From contig CANMSN010000007.1 in assembly GCA_947500585.1 (NCBI GenBank), positions 102,330-166,329 of the forward strand: a stretch of DNA of 64,000 nt, written 5' to 3'. The position numbers and the translations under genes are program-made. A model generated the notes under the pieces. That model had not been told where the DNA came from. It saw nothing but the letters and a program-made list of their open reading frames with translations, and made no database searches. Positions 19,241 through 28,446 of the stretch are shown in pieces. Numbering within the stretch: position 1 is the first letter of the stretch; each line of letters opens with the position of its first letter. This DNA is from an uncultured Flavobacteriaceae bacterium. Lineage in GTDB: Bacteria > Bacteroidota > Bacteroidia > Flavobacteriales > Flavobacteriaceae.

Positions 19241-21292
19241 TTATTTTTTGTAAAACTTACTTAATTTTAGCTTTACCATGGGTTTTAAATGCTTTATGTT
19301 ATCCTCAAGTTTTTTCTTAGTTATTAAATTTCTAATAAGAGACTTCATGTTGCGTTGAGGATCTAGTTTAAGTAAAATTTGAGGTAGAGTTTTACTACGG
19401 GAGTATGATGCGTCAAACCATTGGGTAAAATGACCTCTTTTTTTCCTACTAGAAAACATATACTGCAAAGCTTTTAAAACACTAAACGATGGCGCAAATT
19501 TTCTGATATTTAATTCTTCAATATCACCACTGTAGTATAAGTCACCAAGTATTGAAGCTACTTCAGGAGTCGCATCTTCTAGCATTTCGATAAGAATGGG
19601 TGTAATGGCTTCAAAAGAGGTTTCAATTTTTGGGTTTGAAGCGAGTGATTTACTAAGTTTTTGAGAAAAATTCTGGATACCTTGTTTATAACTTTCTACT
19701 CCCCATTTTTCTATATGTATTGGGGGGTCTTTTAGTACTGGCTTGAAATGTCCATTTTCGTCTTTTTCGTAGCTAATGGTTGTCCCATGATTACATTGCA
19801 AAAGTAGTTCTAGAATAGGTCCGATTCCGGGTTTGTTTGAAGGAAACATATAGGCTGGTACTTTTCTGTTTTCTGGTAATGTGTAAGCACTAAAATGAGT
19901 TACAGCAAAATAGTAGGAAGTCAACTTGAAATTAGGTTTTTTACTTTTTAAAATCTTATGTATAGTATCCTGAAGAGTTCCTCTCCATCCGATATCGACA
20001 AAGCCCACCCTTTCATTCTTAAGTAGGCCTTCTTGCTCAAAATAGCCAATAACAGTTTTGCGATAGATAGCTGCCTCTGATTCAATTTTGGTTTTTAAGC
20101 TAGAATTATTAAGTAAGGCATTTTTCAAAAGGTTTATATGATTTAGTGTGAGTCGATTATCAAATCCGTGACTGACTATTGATTTTTTCAAATCAGAATC
20201 TAGATAATTAATTAGTATATCTACCTCGAAATGTAACCGTTTTGCAACACGATTAAAAGTAATTATATTATCCATTTCTTGAAAAATCCAATCAAAGCAT
20301 TGCGTTGTTACACGGAAAATTGATGCAAAATATGTAGCCTGTCGGGAAGTATAAAGATAGTGTATCTCTACATCGAACTGAAAACAAGTAATAATCTCCT
20401 CAGCTATAATTTTCAAAAGATAACCATCACGTGCCAGAAAATAAATGTGTTTAATTCCTTCACTAACAGCTTGTTTGAGTAAATTGTAAACAAACCCATA
20501 AAACATGGGTCCCATGAAACTTGCTCCGAGACGATAAGAAGGCTTTAAATTATACCCTTCAAGTCTAGTTTGCTTACTTGCACCTACAACAAGCTGAAGG
20601 AAAGTATTCTGTTCTTCTTTGAAGTAACTTTTCTCAACTTGACTCAGGATAGAATCTTTATAAAAAACAGATTTGACTCCTGAACGTTCTGCCATAATAC
20701 AATCACTGTGGAAGTTATCCCCTTTGTGGATCAACGATAATGGTATGATTTTCTGATCATTACAAACATGGCGATAAAGCGTACCATCAGATTTACGTAT
20801 CTTTAGTTCAGATGAAAGGTAAAGTGGTAAGGAACTCAAACGAGGATTAGCCTTTTCAAGCATTTGTAAGATTATTGTCTTACTAAGATACATATCTGAA
20901 ATTAGAAGCACTTTATTTCCCAATTCTAGAAGCTCAATTACTTTAGAAACATTTTCTGGAATAGAATAACAATTCTCGATTTCAAGTGACTCTTCCAGTT
21001 CCTGAAGTTGAAAGAGTTGCTTATCTTTTATCTCAGGATGTTCTGAACCTAACGCTGAATATATTTCTTCAAGAGTAATTTCTGGATAAGACGATTTTTC
21101 ATGAGCTAATTTTTGTGCTCTTATCCTTAAGTTTACAAATTCATCTATAAAATAAATTGGGAATTCTAAATCTCTAATTTCTTTAAGCTTTTCTCTTAAT
21201 GACACAAAGATACCTTTGTCATTAGCAAATTTTCTGGAAATTAAAGTGTCAAAAATGTCAAATGAATAGTTGGTCATATTCTTAAATTTCAT
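19241..21292 (-). CDS. HAD-superfamily protein of polysaccharide loci (large, two-part)
   Basis: 683 residues. The N-terminal ~220 residues are HAD-like: YSFDIFDTLISRKF supplies the D-x-D nucleophile block, KVLLISDMYLSK the motif II region, and LIHKGDNFHSDCIMAERSGV the acidic motif IV. The C-terminal ~450 residues contain GPMFYGFVYNLLKQAVSEGI and IYFLARDGYLLKIIAEEII, then VGFVDIGWRGTLQDTIHKIL. This architecture occurs in surface-glycan clusters of many bacteria; its reaction is not established. The start may be 21292 or the ATG five codons in (MTNYSFDIF). It lies about 190 bp downstream of fcl on the same strand. Inferred role: phosphate removal or transfer on a sugar intermediate. Confidence 0.7.
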   Translation of the reverse strand: MKFKNMTNYSFDIFDTLISRKFANDKGIFVSLREKLKEIRDLEFPIYFIDEFVNLRIRAQKLAHEKSSYPEITLEEIYSALGSEHPEIKDKQLFQLQELEESLEIENCYSIPENVSKVIELLELGNKVLLISDMYLSKTIILQMLEKANPRLSSLPLYLSSELKIRKSDGTLYRHVCNDQKIIPLSLIHKGDNFHSDCIMAERSGVKSVFYKDSILSQVEKSYFKEEQNTFLQLVVGASKQTRLEGYNLKPSYRLGASFMGPMFYGFVYNLLKQAVSEGIKHIYFLARDGYLLKIIAEEIITCFQFDVEIHYLYTSRQATYFASIFRVTTQCFDWIFQEMDNIITFNRVAKRLHFEVDILINYLDSDLKKSIVSHGFDNRLTLNHINLLKNALLNNSSLKTKIESEAAIYRKTVIGYFEQEGLLKNERVGFVDIGWRGTLQDTIHKILKSKKPNFKLTSYYFAVTHFSAYTLPENRKVPAYMFPSNKPGIGPILELLLQCNHGTTISYEKDENGHFKPVLKDPPIHIEKWGVESYKQGIQNFSQKLSKSLASNPKIETSFEAITPILIEMLEDATPEVASILGDLYYSGDIEELNIRKFAPSFSVLKALQYMFSSRKKRGHFTQWFDASYSRSKTLPQILLKLDPQRNMKSLIRNLITKKKLEDNIKHLKPMVKLKLSKFYKK

Positions 21293-21480
21293 ATCCCAAA
21301 GGTTTTAAAAAGGTTGTTTTTAAAAAATTGATTTAAAAAGGGACAATGAGATTAATTAATTTGGTAATCAATAATAATAAAATTAGTCTAAATAAGACTA
21401 AATTATTGGATGTTATGCGATTTAGTCTAGTTGAATTGATCAAAAATTAAAAATGATGTATACATTCTATTAATTATTTA

Positions 21481-22560
21481 TTAACTTAAATACCAGTTAA
21501 AAACTTTATTAATTCCTTCTTCTAAAGAAATTTTATGTTTCCAGCCTAGGGCATTAAGTTTAGATGGGTCTGTGAGCTTTTTCATGGTACCATCTGGTTT
21601 ATTAATATTGAAATATAAATGACCTTCAAATCCTATCTTATCTTTTATTAATATTGCTAAATCTTTAATTGATATATCTACTCCAGTACCTATATTAATA
21701 TGTGTGTTGCGAATCTCTTCAGTATTTGTTATGCAATCATCAAAGCTTCTGTTTTCCATTAAAAACACACAAGCATCTGCCATATCTTCACTCCATAAAA
21801 ATTCACGCATAGGTTTTCCAGTTCCCCAAACTTCCAATTGTACTCGATTATCAATTTTTTTAATACCATACTTATCAAGTATAGTTGTAATTTTTATTTC
21901 TGAAGCATTACCATCTACACCTTCAATATGCATTTTGTTTAGGTCTTGTCTAATAAAATCCCAGTTATTTTCGTCTAAAGACTTTCCTAAAATCATTTTT
22001 CTAATTAATGCTGGAAGCACATGAGATTTTTCTAAATCAAAATTATCATTTGGACCATATAAGTTAGTAGGCATTACAGATATAAAGTTAGTACCATATT
22101 GTAAATTATAACTTTCACACATTTTTATACCTGCTATTTTTGCTATGGCATAAGGTTCGTTTGTGTATTCTAAAACATCAGTAAGCAAATAATCCTCTTT
22201 CATAGGTTGAGGACAGTTTTTTGGATAGATACATGTACTACCTAGAAACATAAGTTTTTTTACACCATTTAAATAACTCTGATGTATAACATTATTCTGA
22301 ATGCATAAGTTCTCATATATAAAATCAGCACGATAGGTATTGTTTGCAATAATACCACCAACTTTTGCCGCAGCTAAAAAAACAAACTCAGGCTTTTCTT
22401 TAACAAAAAACTCTGCAACAGCTTTTGCATCTGTTAAGTCTAATTGGCTATGAGTTCTAGTAACAAAATTATTATATCCTTTAGACTCTAAATTTTTTAT
22501 AATGGCACTTCCAACTAAACCCCTATGACCAGCTATATATATTTTGGATTTTTTTTCCAT
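21481..22560 (-). CDS. fcl: GDP-L-fucose synthase
   Basis: 359 residues, an extended SDR. The N-terminal Rossmann motif is IYIAGHRGLVGSAI and the catalytic Y-x-x-x-K is in NEPYAIAKIAGIKMCESY, with the serine in FLGSTCIYPKNCPQPMKE, a WcaG/Fcl signature. WGTGKPMREFLWSEDMADA is the sugar-binding block. It is longer than the ~320-residue E. coli enzyme because of an insert around DLNKMHIEGVDGNASEIKIT, found in Bacteroidota homologues. It converts GDP-4-keto-6-deoxy-mannose to GDP-L-fucose and follows gmd after 59 bp. Confidence 0.93.
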   Translation of the reverse strand: MEKKSKIYIAGHRGLVGSAIIKNLESKGYNNFVTRTHSQLDLTDAKAVAEFFVKEKPEFVFLAAAKVGGIIANNTYRADFIYENLCIQNNVIHQSYLNGVKKLMFLGSTCIYPKNCPQPMKEDYLLTDVLEYTNEPYAIAKIAGIKMCESYNLQYGTNFISVMPTNLYGPNDNFDLEKSHVLPALIRKMILGKSLDENNWDFIRQDLNKMHIEGVDGNASEIKITTILDKYGIKKIDNRVQLEVWGTGKPMREFLWSEDMADACVFLMENRSFDDCITNTEEIRNTHINIGTGVDISIKDLAILIKDKIGFEGHLYFNINKPDGTMKKLTDPSKLNALGWKHKISLEEGINKVFNWYLS

Positions 22561-22619
22561 GATAAGATTAGACTAACAAGTTGATGTTCTTTTTTTATTC
22601 AATTAAACTTTTACAAAAT

Positions 22620-23747
22620 TTATTCAGCTTGCTTTAAAATTTCATGTCCAGCTTTTATCAAATCAACGTCTTTCTTCATTAGTCTAACATCAGATTCCAT
22701 CATATCTTTAATCAAGTTTTCTAAATCGTATTCAGGAACCCAACCTAATTTTTCTTTTGCTTTTGTCGGGTCACCAATTAATAAATCTACTTCTGTTGGA
22801 CGGAAATAAGACGGATCAACTGATAAAACTTCTTTACCTATTTCTACTTGAAATTCTTTGTTATTACAATTGGTTACAAAAGCTTTCTCATCTACCCCTT
22901 TACCTCTAAACTCTAGTTCGATTCCAACCTCATTAAAAGCCATACGAACAAAATCACGAACAGTTGTCGTTACACCTGTAGCAATTACCCAATCTTCAGC
23001 TTTTTCAGCTTGTAAAATCATCCACATCATGCGAACATAATCTTTGGCATGCCCCCAATCTCGTTGTGCTTCTAAATTTCCTAAAAATATTTTTTCTTGT
23101 AAACCCAATGCTATTTTCGCTACAGCTCGAGTTATTTTTCTTGTCACAAAAGTTTCTCCTCTTCTTGGGGATTCATGATTAAATAAAATACCGTTACAAG
23201 CATACATGCCATAAGCTTCTCGATAGTTTTTGGTTATCCAAAATCCATAAATTTTAGCTACACCATAAGGAGAACGAGGATAAAAAGGAGAGTTTTCATC
23301 ATAAAAACCTCTTTCATTTTTATTCTCAGGTAATCCACCATACAACTCAGAAGTAGAGGCTTGATAGATTCTTGTTTTCTTTTCTAAACCTAAAATCCTT
23401 ACTGCTTCTAATATTCTTAAAGTTCCCAACCCATCAACACTACCAACGTATTCTGGCATATCAAAAGAAACCTTAACATGCGACATTGCTCCCAGATTAT
23501 AAATTTCATCTGGCTGAGATTCTTGAATAATACGAGTTAAATTCATAGAATCTGTTAAATCTCCATAATGTAATTTCAATCTTTGATTTGGATCATGTGG
23601 ATCTTGATATAAATGATCAATTCTATTCGTATTAAATAGAGATGATCTTCTTTTAATCCCATGCACCATATAGCCTTTTTTTAATAACAATTCAGCTAAA
23701 TAAGACCCATCTTGACCTGTAATTCCTGTAATTAATGCAACTTTCAT
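22620..23747 (-). CDS. gmd: GDP-mannose 4,6-dehydratase
   Basis: 375 residues. [19 protein letters not shown] at the N-terminus, [44 protein letters not shown] and [20 protein letters not shown] (Y-x-x-x-K) are strict Gmd signatures, followed by [16 protein letters not shown]. It makes GDP-4-keto-6-deoxy-D-mannose for Fcl. It sits immediately upstream of fcl in one transcription unit. The product could feed the WcaI-like transferase of this locus. Confidence 0.95.
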   Translation of the reverse strand: MKVALITGITGQDGSYLAELLLKKGYMVHGIKRRSSLFNTNRIDHLYQDPHDPNQRLKLHYGDLTDSMNLTRIIQESQPDEIYNLGAMSHVKVSFDMPEYVGSVDGLGTLRILEAVRILGLEKKTRIYQASTSELYGGLPENKNERGFYDENSPFYPRSPYGVAKIYGFWITKNYREAYGMYACNGILFNHESPRRGETFVTRKITRAVAKIALGLQEKIFLGNLEAQRDWGHAKDYVRMMWMILQAEKAEDWVIATGVTTTVRDFVRMAFNEVGIELEFRGKGVDEKAFVTNCNNKEFQVEIGKEVLSVDPSYFRPTEVDLLIGDPTKAKEKLGWVPEYDLENLIKDMMESDVRLMKKDVDLIKAGHEILKQAE

Positions 23748-23957
23748 AAGCTAAAGTGTATATTTTTTATAGAATATATTAAATTTTTTTAAACTTTATC
23801 AAAAATAGGATAATAAGCTAATTTACGAAAACAACAAGGGTAAAATTTGAAAAAATTGGTCAACCTGTAAAATAGGTTATTTTATTTATTAATTTGTGAA
23901 TTACTGACATATTTTGATGAATACATTATTATAATTCAAATAAATAATCTTTAAAAG

Positions 23958-24043
23958 TGCGCACGAGAAGATTCGAACTTCCACATCCTAAAACGGATAC
24001 TGGCCCCTCAAGCCAGCGCGTCTACCAATTCCGCCACGTGCGC
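23958..24043 (-). tRNA. tRNA-Leu (anticodon GAG)
   Basis: Read on the minus strand, it starts GCGCACGTGGCGGAATTGG and ends CGTGCGC plus discriminator A, giving a 7-bp acceptor stem. The anticodon arm CTGGC-TTGAGGG-GCCAG carries anticodon GAG. A long variable arm (ATCCGTTTTAGGAT) and the T-arm loop TTCGAAT are present, as expected for class II tRNA-Leu. 86 nt without an encoded CCA. Confidence 0.95.
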
Positions 24044-24066
24044 ATTAATGAAGTGTGTAAAAATAG

Positions 24067-24096
24067 AAAAAGTTAAGCAATAAAGCTTAACTTTTT
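24067..24096 (-). terminator. Rho-independent terminator hairpin
   Basis: Perfect 12-bp stem AAAAAGTTAAGC/GCTTAACTTTTT with a 6-nt loop and T-runs in both directions. It sits directly beside the tRNA-3'-like end of the left ~160-bp repeat, as a terminator would behind a tRNA on the minus strand. Confidence 0.7.
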
Positions 24097-24098
24097 CC

Positions 24099-24259
24099 AG
24101 TGACCGGGCTGGGATCTGAACTTTAATTTTAATCTATTGATATTCAAAAAGTTATAATTTATTTCGTTAGGTAGCTCACCGAATAACGTACCTAATTTTA
24201 GCATTAATGTAAAGTGAAGTTAATTGAATGTAAATTTATACAAAAACATTCAATAAAAT
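24099..24259. repeat. Left copy of a ~160-bp direct repeat with a degenerate tRNA 3' end
   Basis: Starts AGTGACCGGGCTGGGATCTG, which on the minus strand reads like the T-arm and acceptor end of a tRNA with a damaged T-loop (TTCAGAT). It continues into an AT-rich stretch ending CATTCAATAAAAT. It matches 50575-50734 in the same orientation at about 87% by eye. A terminator hairpin lies beside each copy. Together they bracket the whole amino-sugar block, suggesting remnants of attachment sites. Confidence 0.75.
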
Positions 24260-24578
24260 TGTAAAATGCACCACTTTATATCTCTAATAAGTGAAAAGCT
24301 ATTCGATATCACAACAGCTTAGAATGAATCCTGGTTTGAAATAGACAGCTTGTTTGATTATGATAGGTGGGTAGCGGTGATGTTTGTACATAAAGTAGAT
24401 TTTTTTATTATGATTGATATTCTATTTAAAAAAAGCATAAATTAATGTGTTCGAACACATTAATTTTCAATTTTCTTTTATTTCACTCATAAATTGAATA
24501 AGTTAGCAAAAATATTACTTTTCTTGTTGTGTAAATTAGATGCTCAACAAGTTAAATTAGATAAATGAAAATTTGATA
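24260..24578. other. Leader region of the CBM9-like gene, containing a LacI operator
   Basis: Gene-free apart from a 41-codon open stretch ending near 24444 that resembles nothing known. The only clear element is the perfect palindrome at 24441-24464, about 115 bp before the ATG at 24579. Confidence 0.5.
24441..24464. promoter_or_regulatory. LacI-type operator upstream of the CBM9-like gene
   Basis: A 24-bp perfect palindrome with core TGTGTTCGAACACA. The same core (TGTGYTCGARCACA) recurs at 26322-26337 and 35535-35548, with weaker partners at 26300-26313 and 35513-35526. All are upstream of genes of the amino-sugar locus, and the first set lies beside the lacI-type gene. Confidence 0.7.
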
Positions 24579-25220
24579 ATGAAAAAATATAATGTTAGAT
24601 GTATTGAGAATAATACATTGGTTTTAAATGGAAAAGGTAATAACATATTATGGGATAAAGCCGATGTTCTTACTGATTTTGTTTCTGCTTGGAGTAAAGT
24701 TACACCTAGTAGAATAGAATTTAGATCTTTATGGGATTCTAAAAATTTATATTTTTATTTCAAAGTTTTTGATAATGAGGTTAATGTTGTTAAACATGAT
24801 AACAGCAAAACAAGTATTGCCAACTCAGATAGAGTAGAACTGTTTTTTAGAACTAATGATATGTTAAGTCCTTATTATTGCCTAGAAATTGATCCTACTT
24901 CCAGAATTTTAGATTTCAAAGCAAACCCTGAAAGGAATTTTGAATTTGAATGGAATTGGCCTAAAAATGAATTAACTGTAAAATCTGATATTCAAAATGA
25001 ATTTTTTACCGTTGAGGGAGCTATTAGCATAGCATCATTAAAAAAATTAGATTTAATTAAAAATAATGTAATTGAAACAGGGATTTACAGAGCTAAGTAT
25101 AATAAAACTGAAAATTTAATTTACGAACCTACTTGGATATCTTGGGTTAACCCTAACACCAAACTCCCTGATTTTCATACTCCAAAGTCTTTTGGAAAAC
25201 TAAACCTATTGGCTTTATAG
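24579..25220 (+). CDS. CBM9/DOMON-like carbohydrate-binding protein
   Basis: 213 residues from the ATG at 24579 (a TTG two codons earlier is less likely). No signal peptide is seen, so it may be cytoplasmic. The sequence follows the family-9 carbohydrate-binding beta-sandwich pattern: WDKADVLTDFVSAW, RSLWDSKNLYFYFKVFDNEV, NSDRVELFFR, YYCLEIDPTSRILDFKA, FEFEWNWP and VEGAISIASL. It stands alone between the operator at 24441 and the convergent lacI gene, whose stop is 1 bp away. It is probably a member of the same regulon. No enzymatic role is evident. Confidence 0.65.
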   Translation: MKKYNVRCIENNTLVLNGKGNNILWDKADVLTDFVSAWSKVTPSRIEFRSLWDSKNLYFYFKVFDNEVNVVKHDNSKTSIANSDRVELFFRTNDMLSPYYCLEIDPTSRILDFKANPERNFEFEWNWPKNELTVKSDIQNEFFTVEGAISIASLKKLDLIKNNVIETGIYRAKYNKTENLIYEPTWISWVNPNTKLPDFHTPKSFGKLNLLAL

Positions 25221-25221
25221 T

Positions 25222-26259
25222 TTAGTTAATGTAGTCTTTTACATTTTCAGCATTAACAATATACAATGGCAAGTATACTTCTTTTGATAGTTTCTTATCA
25301 AAAATCAGATGTTCTACCAACAGAGATACACCCATGTAGGCTTGTCTTTTTGGATTTTGATGTATTAGGAATTTAATTATTTTTTTTTCTAAAAATGATA
25401 TGTTCGGTTTTAATAAATCATAACCAATAAAAGCGATGTCTTCATCTTTTCTTTTTGAAATTACTTCTGCTATTTGATAAGATTTTGAAGTGGTAACGAA
25501 AATGCCTTTTAAATTATCATGAGTATCAAGAAAATCTGTTAAGCTTTTTTCTGCATCTGTAGATTTTATATTTAGTGTTACCAACTCAAATTTATCAGTC
25601 TCAGTATCTGTAAAATAGTTTCTAAAACCTTTTTCTTTTTCTTGCATATGTTGCGCATTTTCATATTCCTCATCAATATGAATAATAGCAATTAACCCAT
25701 TCTTTAATAGTAAATCTAACAGATTAGCAGCAACTCTACCACTTTGAAATAAATCTTGACCAACAAAACTATTTATAATTCTAGATTTAAGCTGGTTATT
25801 AAATGTTCCTGAAATAATACCCAATGAATTGTAGTTATCTATGGCATGAAGCGATTCCTTATAAAACAAAGGCACTAATAAAACGGCATCTGGAGATGTT
25901 TTTAGTAAACGTTCATTAGTTTCTATGAATGATGATGTGCTATTGGGGTCAAAAAAATAAGGCTCTATTAAAATATTAAATGAACTAAATTCAGTTTTGG
26001 CTTCATCAATTCCTTCAATACAAGGTAGCCAATAGGGGTCTGAATCTGGATTTGGCAATAAAATACAAATCCTATAAATTTTATTATTCTTTAAATTCCT
26101 GGCAATTAAGTTAGGTTTATAATCAATTTCACTAAGAACAACATTTATCTTATCTAAAGCTTTTTGTGACACTTTACCACGATTATGCAAGACCCTATCA
26201 ACAGTTCCTTTTGATACACCAGCTAATTTGGCGATGTCCTTAATTGTATAATTCTTCAT
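25222..26259 (-). CDS. LacI family transcriptional regulator of the amino-sugar locus
   Basis: 345 residues. The N-terminal helix-turn-helix with hinge helix is YTIKDIAKLAGVSKGTVDRV and SEIDYKPNLIARNLKNN. The C-terminal ~280 residues form a periplasmic-binding-protein-like sensor (ILLPNPDSDPYWLPCIEGI, DAVLLVPLF, GLIAIIHIDEEYENAQHMQE, IAFIGYDLLKPN). It is divergent from the kinase/epimerase operon. Two palindromic operators lie in the intergenic region and a good Bacteroidota -7 box (TATATTTG, minus strand, 26319-26312) lies between them, suggesting autoregulation. The inducer is inferred to be a GalNAc-derived sugar or phosphate. Confidence 0.85.
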   Translation of the reverse strand: MKNYTIKDIAKLAGVSKGTVDRVLHNRGKVSQKALDKINVVLSEIDYKPNLIARNLKNNKIYRICILLPNPDSDPYWLPCIEGIDEAKTEFSSFNILIEPYFFDPNSTSSFIETNERLLKTSPDAVLLVPLFYKESLHAIDNYNSLGIISGTFNNQLKSRIINSFVGQDLFQSGRVAANLLDLLLKNGLIAIIHIDEEYENAQHMQEKEKGFRNYFTDTETDKFELVTLNIKSTDAEKSLTDFLDTHDNLKGIFVTTSKSYQIAEVISKRKDEDIAFIGYDLLKPNISFLEKKIIKFLIHQNPKRQAYMGVSLLVEHLIFDKKLSKEVYLPLYIVNAENVKDYIN

Positions 26260-26299
26260 AAAGTCAAAGATAGAAAACTTTTTCTATTTTGAATAGAAG

Positions 26300-26313
26300 T
26301 GTGTTCGATAACA
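26300..26313. promoter_or_regulatory. Imperfect LacI operator, lacI-proximal
   Basis: TGTGTTCGATAACA differs from the palindrome TGTGTTCGAACACA at three positions in its right half. Its centre is 23 bp from the next operator, about two helical turns. The same imperfect/perfect pair with 22-bp spacing recurs before susC. Confidence 0.55.
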
Positions 26314-26321
26314 AATATATT

Positions 26322-26337
26322 ATGTGCTCGAGCACAT
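26322..26337. promoter_or_regulatory. Perfect LacI operator in the divergent lacI/operon region
   Basis: 16-bp perfect palindrome ATGTGCTCGAGCACAT. It lies 63 bp upstream of the lacI start and about 108 bp upstream of the pyrophosphorylase ATG, so it can control both directions. Confidence 0.7.
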
Positions 26338-26444
26338 TTTGTTCAATTTTCCTTTTTTATGTCAAAATACATTTATACTTTAGCGTGAAATTAGGGTTCA
26401 AGAAACTAATTATTCTTAATTATATAAGTGATAAATTCTTTATT

Positions 26445-27353
26445 ATGAGTAATATTAAACCAACTTTAGTGATATTGGCAGCAGGAATAGGTAGTAGGTA
26501 TGGAGGTTTGAAGCAGCTAGATACATTTACATTAGAGGGAGCTACCATAATAGATTTCTCAATATACGATGCTCTACAAGCTGGGTTTGGAAAATTTGTT
26601 TTTATAATTAGAAAAAGTTTTGAACAGGAGTTTAAAGAGTTATTTAATAAAAAGTTAGAAGGAAAGGCCGAAATTGATTATGTATTTCAAGAAATCGACA
26701 GCGTACCAAAAAAGTATCAAAACCCAGAGCGAACCAAACCTTGGGGAACTGGTCATGCCCTTTTAATGGCTAAAGATGTTGTTAAAGAAAATTTTGCAAT
26801 TATTAATGCAGATGATTTTTATGGCAAAAAGGCATTTGAAATAATGGCCAATTATTTAATGCAAATAGATATAAACTCATATAACTTTTCTATGATGGCT
26901 TATTATCTAAAAAATACGGTGTCAGATCATGGCTATGTTTCCAGAGGGGAATGTCAAATTAATGAAGAGGGTTATTTAACTAACGTAACCGAAAGAACTC
27001 ATATAGAAAAAGTTAATATTCACCTTGTTTGTAAAGATAATAATGGCGATTTAGTTGATATTGATGGTGATACCATAGTATCCATGAATTTTTGGGGATT
27101 TACTCCAAAATGTTTTGAATTTGGAACGTCTCTTTTTAAGAACTTTTTAGAAGAAAGTAAGGGCGATTTAAAAGCCGAATTTTTTATACCATCAGTTGTG
27201 AATGAAATTTTAAAATCAGGAATTGCTTCGGTTAAAGTTTTAAAATCTAATGCTAAATGGTTTGGAGTAACATATAAACAGGACAAAGAGATTGTTCAAA
27301 AAGAAATTGAAAAATTAATAAGCAACAACACTTATCCATCTAAACTTTGGTAA
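26445..27353 (+). CDS. NDP-sugar (UDP-HexNAc-like) pyrophosphorylase
   Basis: 302 residues from the ATG at 26445. The longer frame to 26289 would cover both operators and is rejected. LVILAAGIGSRYGGLKQLDT is the nucleotide-binding G-x-G-[ST]-R-x(4,5)-K signature of sugar nucleotidyltransferases, and FAIINADDFYG has the metal-binding aspartates. The middle (MMAYYLKNTVSDHGYVSRGE, VTERTHIEK) is typical of the branch found beside phosphotransferase-family kinases. Proposed reaction: HexNAc-1-P + UTP to UDP-HexNAc + PPi, or the reverse. The base and sugar are not determined by sequence. First gene of a seven-gene operon. Confidence 0.75.
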   Translation: MSNIKPTLVILAAGIGSRYGGLKQLDTFTLEGATIIDFSIYDALQAGFGKFVFIIRKSFEQEFKELFNKKLEGKAEIDYVFQEIDSVPKKYQNPERTKPWGTGHALLMAKDVVKENFAIINADDFYGKKAFEIMANYLMQIDINSYNFSMMAYYLKNTVSDHGYVSRGECQINEEGYLTNVTERTHIEKVNIHLVCKDNNGDLVDIDGDTIVSMNFWGFTPKCFEFGTSLFKNFLEESKGDLKAEFFIPSVVNEILKSGIASVKVLKSNAKWFGVTYKQDKEIVQKEIEKLISNNTYPSKLW

Positions 27354-27354
27354 T

Positions 27355-28446
27355 ATGACATTAGAAAAATTAGAAGCTATAAATAACCAATTTTGCACCA
27401 CAGATGGGTTAGTTTCATTTACTCAATTAGCTTCGGGTCACATTAACGATACTTTTTTGATTGAAACCAAGCAAAACGATTTTTTTGTATTGCAACGTAT
27501 TAATCATGGGGTTTTTAAAGATGTTCCTGGATTAATTAAAAACAAGGTGCTTGTAAGTAAGCATCTGAAAAAGAAATTATCTCATTTATCGCCAGATCAA
27601 TTAAAGCGCAGGGTACTTTCGTTTGTTAAAACTATAAATGGAAAAGACTATCATCTAGACAATAATGGAAATTATTGGAATATGATGGTATATATTCGTG
27701 ACAGTATTACATATGAATCGGTCAGTAATAAAAATGTTGCATATGAAGGCGGTAAGTTAATTGGTGATTTCTTAAACCTAACGAGCGATTTTGATTCAAG
27801 TAAATTAGTAGAAGTAATACCTAATTTTCATGATATGTCCTCTAGATTTTCTCAATTTGAAGCATCCTTAAAAATAGCTACCAAAGAAAGATTAGTTAAA
27901 GCAAATGATTATATCAACTTAGTATGTAGTCTAAAAGATGAGATGCATATTATACAACATTTGAAAGAGTCGGGTGAAATAAAAGTAAGAGTAACACATA
28001 ACGATACTAAAATTTCCAATGTTCTTTTCGATAAAAATAATAAAGGCCTTTGTGTAATAGATACCGATACAGTAATGGCTGGTATTGTGCATTATGATTT
28101 TGGCGATGCCATTAGAACCATTTGCAATACAGCATCTGAAGATGAAAAAAATCTGGAATTGGTAAATTTTAATCTTGAATATTACAAAGCATACGTAAGC
28201 GGTTTTCTAGAAAAACTAGAATCTGATCTTACGCCTAAAGAAATCAAATATCTTCCTTTAGGTGCCAAAATAATGATTTTTATAATGGCGTTAAGATTTC
28301 TAACAGATTATTTAAATGGTGACATCTACTATAAAATATCGTATCCTGAGCATAACCTAGATCGGTCCAAAAATCAGTTTAAATTAATTGAAAGCTTAAC
28401 AGAGCAATTTAAAGAAATGGAAATTCTTAATGCATCAGTACAATGA
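27355..28446 (+). CDS. Phosphotransferase-family sugar kinase, N-acetylhexosamine 1-kinase (NahK)-like
   Basis: 363 residues with the aminoglycoside-phosphotransferase fold. FTQLASGHINDTFLI is the glycine-rich loop and DFFVLQRIN carries the lysine-equivalent region. VRVTHNDTKISNVLF has the catalytic H-N-D-x-K-x-x-N and LCVIDTDTVMAGIVHYDFGD the metal-binding aspartate. The pattern is close to NahK of the bifidobacterial lacto-N-biose/galacto-N-biose pathway, which phosphorylates GalNAc or GlcNAc at C1. The 1-bp gap to the pyrophosphorylase and the 4-bp overlap with the epimerase argue that HexNAc-1-P is handed straight on. Confidence 0.78.
   Translation: MTLEKLEAINNQFCTTDGLVSFTQLASGHINDTFLIETKQNDFFVLQRINHGVFKDVPGLIKNKVLVSKHLKKKLSHLSPDQLKRRVLSFVKTINGKDYHLDNNGNYWNMMVYIRDSITYESVSNKNVAYEGGKLIGDFLNLTSDFDSSKLVEVIPNFHDMSSRFSQFEASLKIATKERLVKANDYINLVCSLKDEMHIIQHLKESGEIKVRVTHNDTKISNVLFDKNNKGLCVIDTDTVMAGIVHYDFGDAIRTICNTASEDEKNLELVNFNLEYYKAYVSGFLEKLESDLTPKEIKYLPLGAKIMIFIMALRFLTDYLNGDIYYKISYPEHNLDRSKNQFKLIESLTEQFKEMEILNASVQ

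Noticed and set aside
26289..26444. N-terminal extension of the pyrophosphorylase frame
   Set aside because: It covers both palindromic operators and the family motif begins just after the ATG at 26445.
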